Source: Massilia sp. UMI-21 (GTDB taxonomy: Bacteria > Pseudomonadota > Gammaproteobacteria > Burkholderiales > Burkholderiaceae_D). From it: a stretch of DNA of 64,000 bases. The notes below the pieces were generated by a model that saw nothing but the letters and a program-made list of their open reading frames with translations, ran no database searches and was not told the DNA's origin. The DNA lies in contig CP063848.1 of assembly GCA_015277795.1 (NCBI GenBank), positions 1,178,001-1,242,000 on the forward strand. The letters are read 5' to 3'. Below are positions 21,959-31,443 of this stretch, piece after piece. How positions within the stretch are numbered: the first letter of the stretch is position 1; each line of letters starts with the position of its first letter. Made by a program: the position numbers and the translations under genes.

Positions 21959-22738
21959 CTTGGTCAGGTTGACGCCGCCGGTCGGTGCACCATCCACCGG
22001 CTTCCCGAAAATCTGCCGATACCCCGCATACATCGCGCACTGCAGCAGCAGGATGAACAGGAAGATCAGCCACATGATCACCACCCGCGTCAGGTTGGAG
22101 GCGCCCAGCAGCAGCGTGACCAGCATGCAGATGCCGAAGAAGATCGCAAACCAGGCCAGCAGCAGCACCATGAACACGCGCGCGCTGCGCACCACGGCGA
22201 AAAAGCTGTAGAAGGTGGCCTTGCCCGGTCCCATCTTCTGCCAGTAGGCCAGCGGCGCGGCGAAGCAGAGCGCCATCAAGGCGGCGACGTCCAGCCCGAA
22301 GATCATGAACATCGCCAGGATGTCCGACCCCGCCACCTGCGCCTGGCCGCCTTCGCGCCCTTGCCGCGCCACCTGCTCCCAGAAGTCCGGGTCGACCGCG
22401 AAACGCGTGATCACGGCCATCAGCAGCGACACGCCCAGGTAGACCAGTCCCACCTTGCACAGGTCCTTGACCACCGGCTGGCGAAAGCCCGTCAGCAGCA
22501 CGGCCGGCGTGACGCGCTCGCCGTTCTCGATCATCAGGCAGGCCTTCATGAAGGCCATCGAGAACGAGGGAATCAGGATCACCGCGATCATCGGCCCGAG
22601 CAGGGGCACTGCGCTGATGCCGATGCTGATCAGGATGTTCGCGAACAGCAGCGTGGTGAGCGCGGCCGGTTGTTTGCGGAACAGGCCGGCGCCTTGCTTG
22701 AGCCAGTGCCAGCCGGTGATTGCGGGGAGAGAGTTCAT
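21956..22738 (-). CDS. BPSS1780 family integral membrane protein
   Basis: A 260-residue protein with about six hydrophobic helices. It starts '[16 protein letters not shown]', the characteristic amphipathic N-terminus of the BPSS1780 family, which is widespread in Burkholderiales and of unknown function. The start codon overlaps the thrB stop by four bases (ATGA), so the two are translationally coupled. Its TAG stop is provided by the palindromic repeat at 21852-21958. Confidence 0.88.
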   Translation of the reverse strand: MNSLPAITGWHWLKQGAGLFRKQPAALTTLLFANILISIGISAVPLLGPMIAVILIPSFSMAFMKACLMIENGERVTPAVLLTGFRQPVVKDLCKVGLVYLGVSLLMAVITRFAVDPDFWEQVARQGREGGQAQVAGSDILAMFMIFGLDVAALMALCFAAPLAYWQKMGPGKATFYSFFAVVRSARVFMVLLLAWFAIFFGICMLVTLLLGASNLTRVVIMWLIFLFILLLQCAMYAGYRQIFGKPVDGAPTGGVNLTK

Positions 22739-23694
22739 GTGGGCAGATCGGGCGCGCCGCGTTCGATGCGGGCGCGCAGGATGCGTTCAAAGTGGGTGGG
22801 GTCGTGGGGCGTGAGCAGTTCTGCCGCACGCGGAATATGCAGATCGTACAGGCGCGACAGCCAGAAGCGCAGTGCGCCGGCGCGCAGCATCGGCAGCCAG
22901 GCAGCCCGCTCCTGCGGCGTGAACGGACGCACGGCATGGTAGGCGGCCAGCAGGGCATGCACGCGGGCCTCGTCGAGCCAGCCGGTCGCCAGGTCGACGC
23001 ACCAGTCGTTGACGGTCACGGCGACGTCGAACAGCCAGGTGTCGACGCCGGCAAAATAAAAGTCGAAGCAGCCGGTCAGGCGCTCGCCGTCGAACATCAC
23101 GTTGTTGCGGAACAGGTCGGCGTGCACCGGGCCGCGCATCAAGGCGGCGTAGGTGGCGGTCGCGGCAAAGTCGCCCTGGTACCGCACTTCATTGCGCAGC
23201 AGTTCCGCTTCGGACGCCGAAATCAGCGGCAGCACGGTGGGGGCGGTGGCGGCGATCCAGTCCAGGCCGCGCAGGTTCGGCTGGCTGAGGGCGAAGTCGC
23301 GCCCGGCCAGGTGCATGCGCGCCAGCATCGTGCCGACTTCGGCGCAATGCGGCGGCTGCGGGTCGAGCTGCGAGGCGCCGCTCAGGCGGCTGACGATGAT
23401 GGCCGGCTTGCCGTGCAGGGTGACCACCAGCTCGCCCTCGGCGTTCGGCACCGGCGCCGGCACCGGAATGCCGCGCTCGGCCAGGTGGCGCATCAGCTGC
23501 ACGTAGAAGGGCAACTGCTCGCGTCCGAGGTTTTCGAAAACGGTCAGCACGAATTCCCCACGCTCTGTCGTGAGGAAGAAATTGCTATTGTCGATGCCGG
23601 AAGAAATGCCCTGGAGCGCGAGGGCGCGGCCGAGGGGGAACTGCTTGATCCACTGGGAAAGATCGTCCAGCGAGACCGCGGTAAAAACTGCCAT
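22735..23694 (-). CDS. thrB: Homoserine kinase, aminoglycoside-phosphotransferase-fold type
   Basis: Phosphorylates homoserine on the way to threonine. The 319-residue protein is the APH/choline-kinase-fold type found in Beta- and Gammaproteobacteria (ThrB of Pseudomonas type), not the GHMP type. It begins [12 protein letters not shown], with '[13 protein letters not shown]' as the nucleotide loop, catalytic HADLFRNN (Asp as base, Asn for magnesium) and 'FDFYFAG' with the second metal Asp. It sits between DUF2782 and the BPSS1780-family gene, a conserved order beside polA. Confidence 0.94.
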   Translation of the reverse strand: MAVFTAVSLDDLSQWIKQFPLGRALALQGISSGIDNSNFFLTTERGEFVLTVFENLGREQLPFYVQLMRHLAERGIPVPAPVPNAEGELVVTLHGKPAIIVSRLSGASQLDPQPPHCAEVGTMLARMHLAGRDFALSQPNLRGLDWIAATAPTVLPLISASEAELLRNEVRYQGDFAATATYAALMRGPVHADLFRNNVMFDGERLTGCFDFYFAGVDTWLFDVAVTVNDWCVDLATGWLDEARVHALLAAYHAVRPFTPQERAAWLPMLRAGALRFWLSRLYDLHIPRAAELLTPHDPTHFERILRARIERGAPDLPT

Positions 23695-23753
23695 GAGCTA
23701 GCAACAAGGTGAGGGTCGGCTGCCGCGATCCAAAGCAGCGGCAGCGTCAGGAT

Positions 23754-24260
23754 TTATTTTTTTTCGACAGGTTCCAGCGGTGGCGGTGGCGGCGCATCGG
23801 CGCGTGGCGGTACGCCCGCCCTGGCCGGCGCCGGGGACGGCGCCGCGTTGGCTGGATCGGCGGCCTGCTTTTTCGGGTTGCCGAAGTCGAATTCCATGAC
23901 CTGCCATTGTGGGGCGCGGATCGCGCCGCTCTGGGCGTCGCCTGGTTGGGCGTTGCCGGGCGGGTTGTGCGGCTTCATGATGTAGCGGCTCTTGCCGGTG
24001 TCGACGACGACTTCGGTGACTTGCCCGCTGTTGTTCCGCTTTTCGATGATGCGGGTACGTTCTTTCGGCGGAATGGTGGTGGCCGGCACGTCGCTGCCCG
24101 GTTCAATACGCTCGAGCTGCGGTGGCGTCTGGGCCGGGCGGGCGGCTTGCTGCTGAACCGGCTGCTGCTGGGACTGTGCCGTGGCCAGGCCGGCATGCGC
24201 GATCAGGCTCAGAGCCCCGCACAGGGACAGGAGTTTCAGGCGGGAAGATGTGCGCAACAT
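23754..24260 (-). CDS. DUF2782 family exported protein
   Basis: A 168-residue protein with a signal peptide (about residues 1-29), a glutamine/proline-rich linker, and a core 'RIIEKRNNSGQVTEVVVDTG' then 'SRYIMKP' that defines DUF2782. The C-terminal third is proline/alanine-rich and ends PPPPLEPVEKK, probably disordered. The ATG at 24260 is preferred because AAGGTG lies just upstream; a GTG at 24269 is in frame. Function is unknown. The gene is regularly found between polA and thrB in this bacterial group. Confidence 0.87.
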   Translation of the reverse strand: MLRTSSRLKLLSLCGALSLIAHAGLATAQSQQQPVQQQAARPAQTPPQLERIEPGSDVPATTIPPKERTRIIEKRNNSGQVTEVVVDTGKSRYIMKPHNPPGNAQPGDAQSGAIRAPQWQVMEFDFGNPKKQAADPANAAPSPAPARAGVPPRADAPPPPPLEPVEKK

Positions 24261-24434
24261 GATGGTCACCTTGTGTCGTTTAGTTCATTGTAACAAACCG
24301 ACACGCTTCCCTGTGAAAAGTGTGCGTGAACTGGAACCGCCCTGTCCGCCTTGTTCGGTGCGTCGCCGCGGCCGATTCTGCGATAATGCCGGACACTTTG
24401 GCGCTTGCGCCGGCTCACTTTTTTATGTCGCCCT

Positions 24435-27212
24435 ATGGAAAATACCCTGCTGCTGGTTGACGGCTCCAGCTATCTCTACCGCGCTTACCATGCGCTGCCC
24501 GACCTGCGCAGCGCGGACGGTTTCCCGACCGGCGCCATGCACGGCATGGTCAACATGCTGCGCCGCCTGCGCGCCGACTATCCGGCGGCCTATATCGCCT
24601 GCGTGTTCGACGCCAAGGGCAAGACCTTCCGCGACGAGCTCTACCCGGAATACAAGGCCACCCGCGCCTCGATGCCGGAAGACCTGGGCAAGCAGATCGA
24701 ACCGATCCACGAAGTGGTGCGCCACATGGGCTGGCCGATCCTGATGGTCGACGGCGTCGAGGCCGACGACGTGATCGGCACCCTGGCGGTGCAGGCTACC
24801 GCGCGCGGCATGAAGACCGTGATTTCGACCGGCGACAAGGACCTGGCGCAGCTGGTCAACGACCGGGTCATGCTCATCAATACGATGAGCAACGAGAAAC
24901 TGGACGAGGCCGGCGTCATCGCCAAGTTCGGCGTGCCGCCGAACCGCATCATCGACTACCTGACCCTGATCGGCGATACCGTCGACAACGTCCCGGGCGT
25001 GAGCAAGTGCGGCCCGAAGACGGCGGTGAAGTGGCTGGCCCTGCATGGCTCGCTCGACGGCGTGATCGAGAACGCCCACAGCATCGGCGGCGCGGTCGGC
25101 AAGAACCTGCTCGCCGCGCTCGACTGGCTGCCGAAAGGCCGCGAACTGATCACCGTGAAGACCGACTGCGACCTGGTCAAGCACGTGGTCTCGTTCGAGG
25201 AAACCCTGGTCGGCCGTCCCGAAGACGCCGGGGCCCTGCGCGACTTCTTCCAGCGCTACGGTTTCAAGACCATGCTGCGCGAACTGGGCGGCGGCAATGG
25301 ACGTGCCGATGGCGCAGTCGCCCCGGCCCGCGGCGCGGGCCCGGGCGGCGCGCCGCTCAATTCCCCCGAGGGCGCCTCCGGCACCCTGCCGGGCATGGCC
25401 GTCATCAAGGGCGAGTACGAGACCATCCTCCTCGAGGAGCAGCTCGACAAGTGGCTGGCCCTGGTCGACGCGGCCGAGCTGACCTCGGTCGACACCGAAA
25501 CCACCTCGCTCGATCCGATGACGGCCGAGATGGTCGGCATCTCGCTGTCGGTCGAAGCGGGCAAGGGCGCCTACATCCCGGTGGCGCACCGCTATGCCGG
25601 CGCGCCCGACCAGCTGTCGCGCGAACACGTGCTCGAGCGGATGCGCCCCTGGCTGGAGAATCCGGCCAAGCCCAAGCTGGGCCAGAACCTCAAGTACGAC
25701 ATGCACATCTTCGAAAACCACGGCATCAGGCTGAAGGGGATCGTGCACGACACGCTGCTGGAGTCCTACGTGTTCGAGTCGCACAAGCCGCACGACATGG
25801 ACACCATGGCCATGCGCCACCTCGGCTACACCACGATTCCCTACGTGGACGTGTGCGGCAAGGGCGCCAGCCAGATCTGCTTCGACCAGGTGGAACTGGG
25901 CCGCGCCACCGAGTATGCCGGCGAGGATTCCGACATCACCCTGCGACTGCACCAGGCGATGCTGGGCCACGTCGAGGCCGACAAGGGCCTGGCCTACATC
26001 TACCGCAACATCGAGATGCCGACCATGGAAGTGCTGCAGAAGATCGAGCGCAACGGCGTGCTGATCGACGCCGAGCTGCTTGCCGTGCAGTCGGGCGAGC
26101 TGGGTGCGCGCATGCTGGAGCTGGAACAGCAGGCCTATGAACTGGCCGGCGGTCCCTTCAACCTCGGTTCGCCCAAGCAGATCGGCGAGATCTTCTTCGT
26201 GAAACTCGGCCTGCCGGTGATCAAGAAGACCGCCACCGGCGCGCCGTCCACCGATGAAGAGGTGCTGCAGAAACTGGCCGAGGATTACCCGCTGCCCAAG
26301 ATCCTGCTCGAGCACCGCGGCATGTCGAAGCTCAAGTCGACCTACACCGACAAGCTGCCGAAGATGGTCAACCAGAAGACCGGCCGCGTGCATACCAACT
26401 ACGCGCAGGCGGTGGCGATCACCGGCCGCCTGTCCTCGAACGAGCCGAACCTGCAAAACATCCCGGTGCGTAACGCCGAAGGCCGCCGCATCCGCGAAGC
26501 CTTCATCGCAGCGCCCGGCAACGTGATCGTCTCTGCCGACTATTCGCAGATCGAGCTGCGCATCATGGCGCATATCTCGGGCGACCCGGCCATGCTGAAA
26601 GCCTTTGCGGACGGCGAGGACATCCACCGCGCCACCGCCGCCGAGATCTTCGGGGTCAACCCGGAAGAAGTGCAGAGCGAGCAGCGCCGCTACGCCAAGG
26701 TGATCAACTTCGGCCTGATCTACGGCATGAGCGCCTTTGGCCTGGCCCAGAACCTGGGCATCGAGCGCGGCGCCGCGGCCAGCTACATCGACCGCTATTT
26801 CGCGCGCTTCGCCGGCGTGAAGCAGTACATGGACGAGACCCGCCTGCAGGCGAAGGCGCGCGGCTATGTCGAGACCGTGTTCGGGCGCCGCTTGTGGCTC
26901 CCCGAGATCAACTCCCCGAACGGCCCGCGCCGCGCCGGCGCCGAACGCGCGGCGATCAATGCGCCGATGCAGGGCACGGCGGCCGACCTGATCAAGCTGG
27001 CGATGATCGCGGTGCAGGGCTGGATCGAGACCGACCAGCTGGCCACGCGCATGATCATGCAGGTGCACGACGAACTGGTGCTCGAAGTGCCGGAAGCCGA
27101 GCTGGAACTGGTGCGGGTGAAGCTGCCGGAGCTGATGGCGGGCGTGGCGACCTTGAGGGTGCCGCTGGTGGCCGAGACCGGCGTGGGGCCGAACTGGGAG
27201 CAAGCGCACTGA
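24435..27212 (+). CDS. polA: DNA polymerase I
   Basis: Repair and Okazaki-fragment polymerase of 925 residues. An N-terminal 5'-3' exonuclease/flap domain (about 1-290) holds 'VDGVEADDVIGTLA' and 'GDKDLAQLV'. The 3'-5' exonuclease retains SVDTETTSLDP (near 353), so proofreading should be active. The polymerase domain has motif A DYSQIELR (Asp702), motif B 'RRYAKVINFGLIYG' and motif C HDE (Asp879). MENTLLLVDG at 24435 is the family-type start. A possible -10 (GATAAT, 24382-24387) lies about 50 bases ahead. Confidence 0.98.
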   Translation: MENTLLLVDGSSYLYRAYHALPDLRSADGFPTGAMHGMVNMLRRLRADYPAAYIACVFDAKGKTFRDELYPEYKATRASMPEDLGKQIEPIHEVVRHMGWPILMVDGVEADDVIGTLAVQATARGMKTVISTGDKDLAQLVNDRVMLINTMSNEKLDEAGVIAKFGVPPNRIIDYLTLIGDTVDNVPGVSKCGPKTAVKWLALHGSLDGVIENAHSIGGAVGKNLLAALDWLPKGRELITVKTDCDLVKHVVSFEETLVGRPEDAGALRDFFQRYGFKTMLRELGGGNGRADGAVAPARGAGPGGAPLNSPEGASGTLPGMAVIKGEYETILLEEQLDKWLALVDAAELTSVDTETTSLDPMTAEMVGISLSVEAGKGAYIPVAHRYAGAPDQLSREHVLERMRPWLENPAKPKLGQNLKYDMHIFENHGIRLKGIVHDTLLESYVFESHKPHDMDTMAMRHLGYTTIPYVDVCGKGASQICFDQVELGRATEYAGEDSDITLRLHQAMLGHVEADKGLAYIYRNIEMPTMEVLQKIERNGVLIDAELLAVQSGELGARMLELEQQAYELAGGPFNLGSPKQIGEIFFVKLGLPVIKKTATGAPSTDEEVLQKLAEDYPLPKILLEHRGMSKLKSTYTDKLPKMVNQKTGRVHTNYAQAVAITGRLSSNEPNLQNIPVRNAEGRRIREAFIAAPGNVIVSADYSQIELRIMAHISGDPAMLKAFADGEDIHRATAAEIFGVNPEEVQSEQRRYAKVINFGLIYGMSAFGLAQNLGIERGAAASYIDRYFARFAGVKQYMDETRLQAKARGYVETVFGRRLWLPEINSPNGPRRAGAERAAINAPMQGTAADLIKLAMIAVQGWIETDQLATRMIMQVHDELVLEVPEAELELVRVKLPELMAGVATLRVPLVAETGVGPNWEQAH

Positions 27213-27497
27213 AGGGCGAAAGCCGCGACGGCGTGACGATCTCGTAGACCAGGCACGAGCGCTTCGATCCGGGCGCCGGCAGCACCGACCTGGCCGGCCT
27301 GCCGCTGTGCGCGGCTTACGGCAACGGCGCCGGATGGGAGTCGCGGCCGCGATGGTGCGGCATGACCGGTGCAAGGACGGGTACTGCCTGGAACCGGTGG
27401 TGCAGGTGGTGCCGATCGCCCCGCTCGACAGCAAGCGTGCGCCGCTCCGGACTTTGCTAAGATAGCAAGACTATCCAACACAACCGGAGGGGTGCAC
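27213..27497 (+). other. Intergenic stretch with possible gene remnant
   Basis: This 285-base gap has coding-like composition but no intact frame. One frame reads 'STDLAGLPLCAAYGNG'. Another, from an ATG at about 27354, reads 'MVRHDRCKDGYCLEP' and then 'VVQVVPIAPLDSK' before a stop. Together they look like a decayed short gene, but I cannot name a family. The end of the gap carries a possible -10 (TAAGAT, 27458-27463) and a GATAG/CTATC inverted repeat (27461-27475) before the hydrolase gene. Confidence 0.3.
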
Positions 27498-28379
27498 ATG
27501 AAAGATCTCATCAGCGATGCCGAAAGCCTGCTGTCCGCCAGTGCGTTCAAAGAGGGCGTCGACCGCCGTGTCTTCCTGAAAGCAGCCGCAGGCGGCGGCT
27601 TCGCCGTCGCCGCGCTGCCGGTAGTCGCGCAGACCCAGGTCCAGACCAGCGCCGAGGGCCTCGATGCCGCCGACCACATCGTCGTCGTCAACGGCCAGGA
27701 CGTGCCGGTCTACCGCGCCCAGCCCAAGGACCGCAGCAACCTGCCGGTGATCCTGGTCATCTCCGAGATCTTCGGCGTCCACGAGCACATCAAGGACGTC
27801 GTGCGCCGCTTCGCCAAGGCCGGCTACCTGGCCGTGGCCCCGGACCTGTTCGTGCGCCAGGGCGACGCGACCAAGACCCCGATGCCCGCCCTGATGAAGG
27901 ACATCATCGCCAAGGTGCCCGACGCCCAGGTCATGACGGACCTCGACACCATCGTCAAATGGACCAGGCAGCGCGGCGGCAACACCGACAAGCTGGGGAT
28001 CACCGGTTTCTGCTGGGGCGGCCGCATCACCTGGCTGTACGCGGCCCATAACCCGAACGTCAAGGCCGGCGTGGCCTGGTACGGCCGCCTGGTGGGCGAC
28101 ACCAACCCGCTGCAGCCGAAACACCCGATCGACGTCGCCCAGAACCTGAAGGCGCCGGTGCTCGGCCTGTACGGCGGCAAGGACACCGGCATCCCGCTGG
28201 AGTCGGTGGAGCGCATGCGCAAGCTGCTCGACGCCGGCAACAGCCGCTCGAAGATCCACGTCTATCCGAACTCGGGCCACGCCTTCCACGCCGACTACCG
28301 CCCCAGCTACAACGCCGAGGATGCGAAGGACGGCTGGAGCAAGGCGCTGAACTGGTTCTCCACCCACGGCGTCGCCTGA
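27498..28379 (+). CDS. Dienelactone hydrolase family protein with Tat-like signal
   Basis: A 293-residue alpha/beta hydrolase. The N-terminus has DRRVFLKAAAGGGFAVAALP, a twin-arginine-type signal (RR at 24-25), so folded export to the periplasm is likely. The DLH catalytic set is present: Glu in ISEIFG, nucleophile Cys in GFCWGG, Asp in YGGKDTGI and His in NSGHAFH. Family members hydrolyse dienelactones or related esters; the true substrate is unknown. The start at 27498 follows GGAGG. A terminator-like hairpin follows the stop. Confidence 0.9.
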   Translation: MKDLISDAESLLSASAFKEGVDRRVFLKAAAGGGFAVAALPVVAQTQVQTSAEGLDAADHIVVVNGQDVPVYRAQPKDRSNLPVILVISEIFGVHEHIKDVVRRFAKAGYLAVAPDLFVRQGDATKTPMPALMKDIIAKVPDAQVMTDLDTIVKWTRQRGGNTDKLGITGFCWGGRITWLYAAHNPNVKAGVAWYGRLVGDTNPLQPKHPIDVAQNLKAPVLGLYGGKDTGIPLESVERMRKLLDAGNSRSKIHVYPNSGHAFHADYRPSYNAEDAKDGWSKALNWFSTHGVA

Positions 28380-28395
28380 TCTTGCACGGAGGCAG

Positions 28396-28421
28396 ACCGG
28401 GCAGGGTACAATGCCCGGTTT
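28396..28421 (+). terminator. Terminator-like hairpin after the hydrolase gene
   Basis: ACCGGGCA (28396-28403) pairs with TGCCCGGT (28412-28419) around an 8-base loop and is followed by TTT. The loop contains TACAAT (28407-28412), which could also serve as the -10 of the ZIP gene, so the site may have two roles. Confidence 0.55.
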
Positions 28422-28457
28422 GCCGCTCTGCGCAAGACCAGAACTAGAGGCCTTCAA

Positions 28458-29231
28458 ATCGACCCCGTCCTATCTTCCATCCTGCTGGCGACGCTCGTCG
28501 CCGGCGTCGTCAGCATCACAGGCGCTGCCGTCTTCTCGTTCGCGCTGCTGTCGAAAGTGGTGGAACGGATGGTCAGCCTGTCGGTCGGCATCATGCTGGC
28601 CACCTCGCTGCTGCACGCGCTGCCGGAAGCCTTCGAATCCGGCACCGACCCGCGCAGCCTGTTCGCGACCTTGCTGGGCGGCCTGCTGGCCTTCTTCGTG
28701 CTGGAGAAACTGGCGATCCTGCGCCATTCGCACCACCACGAAGGCGACGGCCATCACCACGCCCACGGCCATGACGCCCACCAGGCCGGCAAATCCGGCT
28801 GGATGATCCTGCTGGGCGATGCGATGCACAACTTCACCGACGGCATCCTGATCGCCGCGGCCTTCCTCGCCAATCCGGAGCTGGGCATCGTCACCGCGCT
28901 GGCCATCGTCGCCCACGAGATCCCGCAGGAGATCGGCGACTTCATCGTGCTGCTCAACGCCGGCTTCTCGCGCCTGCGCGCCTACGTCTTCAACCTGCTG
29001 TGCAGCCTGATGGCGGTGCTGGGTGGCCTGCTCGGCTACTTCACGCTGGACCAGGCCAGCGGCCTGATCCCCTATGTGCTGGTATTCGCGTCCTCGGGCT
29101 TCATCTACATCGCCGTGAGCGACCTGATGCCCCAGATGCAGCGCCGCGCCACCGTGCGCGAGTCGGTGCCGCAGGTGCTGCTTATCCTGCTGGGCGTCGC
29201 GATCGTGCTGGCCCTGAATCACGCCTACTGA
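28458..29231 (+). CDS. ZIP family metal transporter
   Basis: Imports zinc or other divalent metals across the inner membrane. Conserved ZIP helices hold 'DAMHNFTDG' and 'AHEIPQEIGD', the metal-pathway motifs. A histidine-rich loop (HSHHHEGDGHHHAHGHD) lies before helix 4. Start choice is difficult. The first annotatable codon, GTG at 28557, would delete helix 1, yet the frame encodes a good first helix (IDPVLSSILLATLVAG) from 28458, which follows AGAGG (28446-28450) at normal distance but is ATC. It is the first gene of an apparent zinc locus. Confidence 0.85.
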   Translation: MDPVLSSILLATLVAGVVSITGAAVFSFALLSKVVERMVSLSVGIMLATSLLHALPEAFESGTDPRSLFATLLGGLLAFFVLEKLAILRHSHHHEGDGHHHAHGHDAHQAGKSGWMILLGDAMHNFTDGILIAAAFLANPELGIVTALAIVAHEIPQEIGDFIVLLNAGFSRLRAYVFNLLCSLMAVLGGLLGYFTLDQASGLIPYVLVFASSGFIYIAVSDLMPQMQRRATVRESVPQVLLILLGVAIVLALNHAY

Positions 29232-29306
29232 ATCACTTCTTGCTGGTGGCGCGCCGCCCCCATCCCCTGGCGGCAGGACGGCGCATGCGTTCGCTTCTTG
29301 CGCGTC

Positions 29307-29328
29307 TAATGATAATGACTTATCATTA
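29307..29328 (+). promoter_or_regulatory. Fur/Zur-type operator before the ZnuD-like receptor
   Basis: TAATGATAA and TTATCATTA form a perfect 9-bp inverted repeat with a 4-base spacer, resembling the Fur-family box. It sits 30 bases before the receptor's start codon. A Fur-family regulator gene lies 2.6 kb downstream in the same locus. Whether zinc (Zur) or iron (Fur) is the signal is inferred from the neighbours, not from the site. Confidence 0.75.
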
Positions 29329-29358
29329 CCGAACAAGCTCAACCAAGGAAGCCTCGCC

Positions 29359-31443
29359 ATGCCATCCCCGACCCTCCCACGCACGCCGCTCGCGCTGGCG
29401 ATCCTGTTCGCCTTCGCTACCCCGACCGCCCAGGCCCAGACCGCGAACAGCCGGCTCCAGGCCGACCCCGACACCGTGCCGACCGTGGTGGTCTCGGCCA
29501 GCGCGCTGGGCGTGGTGAGCGACGACATGATCACGCCCGCCACGTCGCTCGGCGGCGGAGAACTGGTGCGGGCACGCGAATCGACCCTGGGCGAGACCCT
29601 GGCCAACCAGCCGGGCATCAGTTCGAGCCACTTCGGCGCCGGCGCCAGCCGCCCGGTGATCCGCGGCATGGACGGCCCGCGTGTGAAGATCCTGTCCGAC
29701 GGCGCCGAAGTGCAGGATGCGTCCACCATCAGCCCGGACCACGCCGTCGGCTTCGAGCCGGTGCTGGCCGAACGCATCGAAGTGCTGCGCGGCCCGTCGG
29801 CGCTGGCCTATGGCGGCGGCGCGGTGGGCGGCGTGGTCAACATCCTCGACCGCAAGATCCCGACCGCGGTACCGGCCAAGCCGGAGGGCAGCCTCGAGCT
29901 GCGCGCCAATTCCGTGGCGCGCGAGAAGACCGGTGCTTTCGAAGTGACCGGCGGCGCCGGCGCCATCGCGGTCCATGCCGAAGGCGTGAAGCGCGACGCC
30001 GGCGAATACCGCGTCGGCAGCGGCTGGGAAGGCGGCGAGCGCGTGCCGGGCAGCTACAAGGAAGGCGAGAGCGCGACCTTCGGCCTGTCCTGGGTGGGAC
30101 AGCGCGGCTACCTGGGCATGGCCTACACCAAGGAGCGTACCGAATACGGCATTCCCGGCCACGAGCACGAGTTCGAAAGCTGCCATCCGCATGGCAGCCA
30201 CCTGCACTGCGGCGGCCACGAAGAAGAGGCCGGGGACGACCATGACCACGAGCACGAGCACGACCACGGCGTCGAGGAAGTCCCGGTCGTGAAGCTCGAC
30301 AGCGACCGCTGGGACCTGCGCGGCGAGATCCGCAATCCCTTGCCGGGCTTCGCCAAGGCGCGCCTGCGCGCCGCATTCACCGATTACCGCCATGACGAGC
30401 TGGAAGCGGGCGTGGTCGCCACCAGCTTCCTGAACCGCGGCCACGACGCCCGCCTCGAGCTGGAACACCTGCCGCTGGGCGGCTGGCGCGGCGTTGTCGG
30501 CCTGCAAACCACGCGCCGCGACTTCCGTACCGAAGGCGACGAAGCCTACGTCCCGCCGACCGTCACGCAAAAGCACGCGCTGTTCGTCACCGAGGAATAC
30601 AAGCTGGACAACTGGCGCTTCGAAGCCGGCGCCCGCCACGAGTGGCAGGACATCCGCGTCGACAGCGCTGCCCAGCGCGATACCGACGCGCGCGGCACCT
30701 CGGTCGCGCTGGGCGCGGTGTGGAAATTCAAGCCGCAGTATTCGCTGCGCGCCGGCGCCTCGCGCAGCCACCGCCTGCCGACTTCGGAAGAGCTGTACGC
30801 GGACGGCGTGCACCTGGCCACCGCTACCTACGAGATCGGCAATGGCCAGTTGGGCAAGGAGACCTCGAACAACATCGACCTCACCCTGCGCAAGTTCGAG
30901 GGCGACACCACCTTCTCGCTCAGCGCCTTCCACAACCGCGTCGACAACTACATCTATGCGCACACGCTGGACGCGCACGAAGGCTTTCAGCTGGTCGAGT
31001 ATGCGCAGCGCGACGCCACCTTCACCGGCCTGGAAGGGGAGCTGCGCCACGCATTCTCGACCGTGGTGGAAGGCACGCTGTTCGGCGACCTGGTGCGCGC
31101 CCGTTTCGACGGCGGCGCGGGCAGCCGCGACATTCCGCGCATCCCCGCGCACCGCGTCGGCGTGCGCCTGAATGCCGACTGGCAGGCATGGCACGGGATG
31201 ATGGAACTGGTCCGCGTCGGCAGGCAGGACAGGGTGGCCGAATTCGAAGCGCCGACCGGCGGATACACCATGCTGAACCTCGGCACCCATTACACGACGC
31301 GCATCGGCGGCGTGCCGGCCCAGCTCTACGCCCGCATCAACAACCTGACCAATGAGCTGGCCTTCAGCCATGGCTCCTTCATCAAGGAGGCGGCGCCGCT
31401 GGCAGGGCGCAACGTCACCGCGGGCCTGCGCTTCGTGTTCTGA
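29359..31443 (+). CDS. TonB-dependent receptor, ZnuD-like (zinc uptake)
   Basis: A 694-residue outer-membrane protein. A signal peptide (about 1-26) is followed by a plug domain with 'PGISSSHFGAGASRPVIRGM' and 'ERIEVLRGPSALAYGGGAVG', then a beta-barrel ending in Phe ('TAGLRFVF'). A long surface loop (about residues 267-305) is packed with His, Asp and Glu and has two Cys (SCHPHGSHLHCGGH; DHDHEHEHDHG). Such loops are typical of ZnuD zinc receptors. A Fur/Zur-like operator precedes it and AAGGAA is its ribosome site. Its stop overlaps the next start (TGATG). Confidence 0.9.
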   Translation: MPSPTLPRTPLALAILFAFATPTAQAQTANSRLQADPDTVPTVVVSASALGVVSDDMITPATSLGGGELVRARESTLGETLANQPGISSSHFGAGASRPVIRGMDGPRVKILSDGAEVQDASTISPDHAVGFEPVLAERIEVLRGPSALAYGGGAVGGVVNILDRKIPTAVPAKPEGSLELRANSVAREKTGAFEVTGGAGAIAVHAEGVKRDAGEYRVGSGWEGGERVPGSYKEGESATFGLSWVGQRGYLGMAYTKERTEYGIPGHEHEFESCHPHGSHLHCGGHEEEAGDDHDHEHEHDHGVEEVPVVKLDSDRWDLRGEIRNPLPGFAKARLRAAFTDYRHDELEAGVVATSFLNRGHDARLELEHLPLGGWRGVVGLQTTRRDFRTEGDEAYVPPTVTQKHALFVTEEYKLDNWRFEAGARHEWQDIRVDSAAQRDTDARGTSVALGAVWKFKPQYSLRAGASRSHRLPTSEELYADGVHLATATYEIGNGQLGKETSNNIDLTLRKFEGDTTFSLSAFHNRVDNYIYAHTLDAHEGFQLVEYAQRDATFTGLEGELRHAFSTVVEGTLFGDLVRARFDGGAGSRDIPRIPAHRVGVRLNADWQAWHGMMELVRVGRQDRVAEFEAPTGGYTMLNLGTHYTTRIGGVPAQLYARINNLTNELAFSHGSFIKEAAPLAGRNVTAGLRFVF

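Noticed and set aside
20072..22942. A 956-codon plus-strand frame overlapping uvrD and the genes beyond it
   Set aside because: The product is Arg/Pro/Gly-rich, crosses the convergent junction and the palindromic repeat, and overlaps well-supported genes on both strands.
24423..27434. A 1003-codon open frame on the minus strand opposite polA
   Set aside because: It mirrors polA codon structure, and its product is a low-complexity His/Arg/Gly/Val mixture with no motifs. Long antisense frames are expected in high-GC genes.
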